Part shown: positions 63,652-64,000 of the stretch, piece by piece
Layout: each line of letters opens with the position of its first letter
How positions within the stretch are numbered: the first letter of the stretch is position 1
Origin: Enoplolaimus lenunculus
Lineage: Eukaryota > Nematoda > Enoplea > Enoplida > Thoracostomopsidae
Length of the DNA: 64,000 nucleotides
Direction: 5' to 3'
Assembly (NCBI GenBank): GCA_030248215.1
Contig: JASANG010004076.1
Span: 1 to 64,000 of the forward strand
Made by a program: the position numbers and the translations under genes
Notes under the pieces: generated by a model
What the model saw: only the letters and a program-made list of their open reading frames with translations
What the model was told of the DNA's origin: nothing
Databases searched by the model: none

Positions 63652-64000
63652 TCAAGGGGGTACATGTGGCAACGGCTCCCGCCCCACTGGGGTCGACGCT
63701 TTACCCGGCCCTCCAAGCCCAGGACTACGTGAATCTGTCCCAGTCCTAACAGTTGCGCCTCCAATTCCAGCAGAGGTGTGAATGGCCGGAGGCGGCTGAT
63801 AAATTGGGTTAGACCCTGAGAATGTTGTGTTTTCTTCTGCGGGCAGCATGCCCCGACTGGTTCTATCATTATCAGCTTGTCGTGAAGGTAGCAACTGTTC
63901 TTCCTCGGCTTCGTCATAAACATATCCAGGTTGATCACCATGATAGCGGTTGTTACCAACTCTTTTTGGCCCGGAACCCAATCCACTGTTCACATTCAGT
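63652..64000 (-). CDS. last exon of a minus-strand gene, proline-rich tail with NPxY motif (runs off right edge)
   Basis: Open from the right edge to TGA at 63,652-63,654, 115 codons. The region is clearly richer in GC than its surroundings, as coding DNA would be. The peptide has GDQPGYVYDEAEEEQLLPSR, then FSGSNPIYQPPPAIHTSAG and a Gly/Pro/Ser-rich end PLPHVPP. NPIY is an NPxY motif of the kind used for endocytosis or PTB-domain binding, and the chain is hydrophilic throughout. This suits the cytoplasmic tail of a membrane receptor, but I cannot name the family; a disordered tail of another protein is equally possible. Confidence 0.5.
   Translation of the reverse strand, partial: LNVNSGLGSGPKRVGNNRYHGDQPGYVYDEAEEEQLLPSRQADNDRTSRGMLPAEENTTFSGSNPIYQPPPAIHTSAGIGGATVRTGTDSRSPGLGGPGKASTPVGREPLPHVPP

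Overview
This looks like nuclear DNA from an AT-rich animal genome, most likely a nematode. Genes are split by GT-AG introns, and intergenic DNA is full of short inverted-repeat transposons. Several of those carry short runs of TTAGGC, the usual nematode telomere unit. The one clear host gene is a very long NUAK-type kinase resembling nematode UNC-82. The nematode call is inference; the window holds no rRNA or other species marker.

Positions 1 to about 11,400 hold one large Ty3/gypsy LTR retrotransposon read on the minus strand. It has part of a 5' LTR, a tRNA primer site, a single Gag-Pol frame of 2,357 codons whose integrase ends in a PHD finger, and, where env would lie, an extra 828-codon frame with a DEDD-type 3'-5' exonuclease fold. 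A further coiled-coil coding stretch runs off the left edge. Its 3' LTR is outside the window. The exonuclease cargo is the most interesting item here.

Positions 11,400 to 20,350 are intergenic, with MITEs, including one inserted into another. Positions 20,353 to 35,309 on the plus strand hold the NUAK/UNC-82 kinase gene. I infer nine exons, about 2,556 residues: the kinase domain comes from exons 1 to 7 and a giant low-complexity tail from a 6.4-kb last exon. Its introns hold further MITEs.

Positions 35,310 to 62,786 have no gene I can support. They contain MITE families, tandem duplications of 97, 195 and 352 bp, a seven-unit minisatellite inside a larger inverted-repeat element, tRNA-like Pol III promoter heads, and a striking A / inverted A / A structure at 56,938-62,786. 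The middle copy of that structure has lost single C bases again and again, which points to a long-read artefact rather than biology.

At the right edge two host genes seem to converge: an unrecognised plus-strand gene ending at 63,433 and the last exon of a minus-strand gene (63,652 to the edge) that encodes a proline-rich tail with an NPxY motif.
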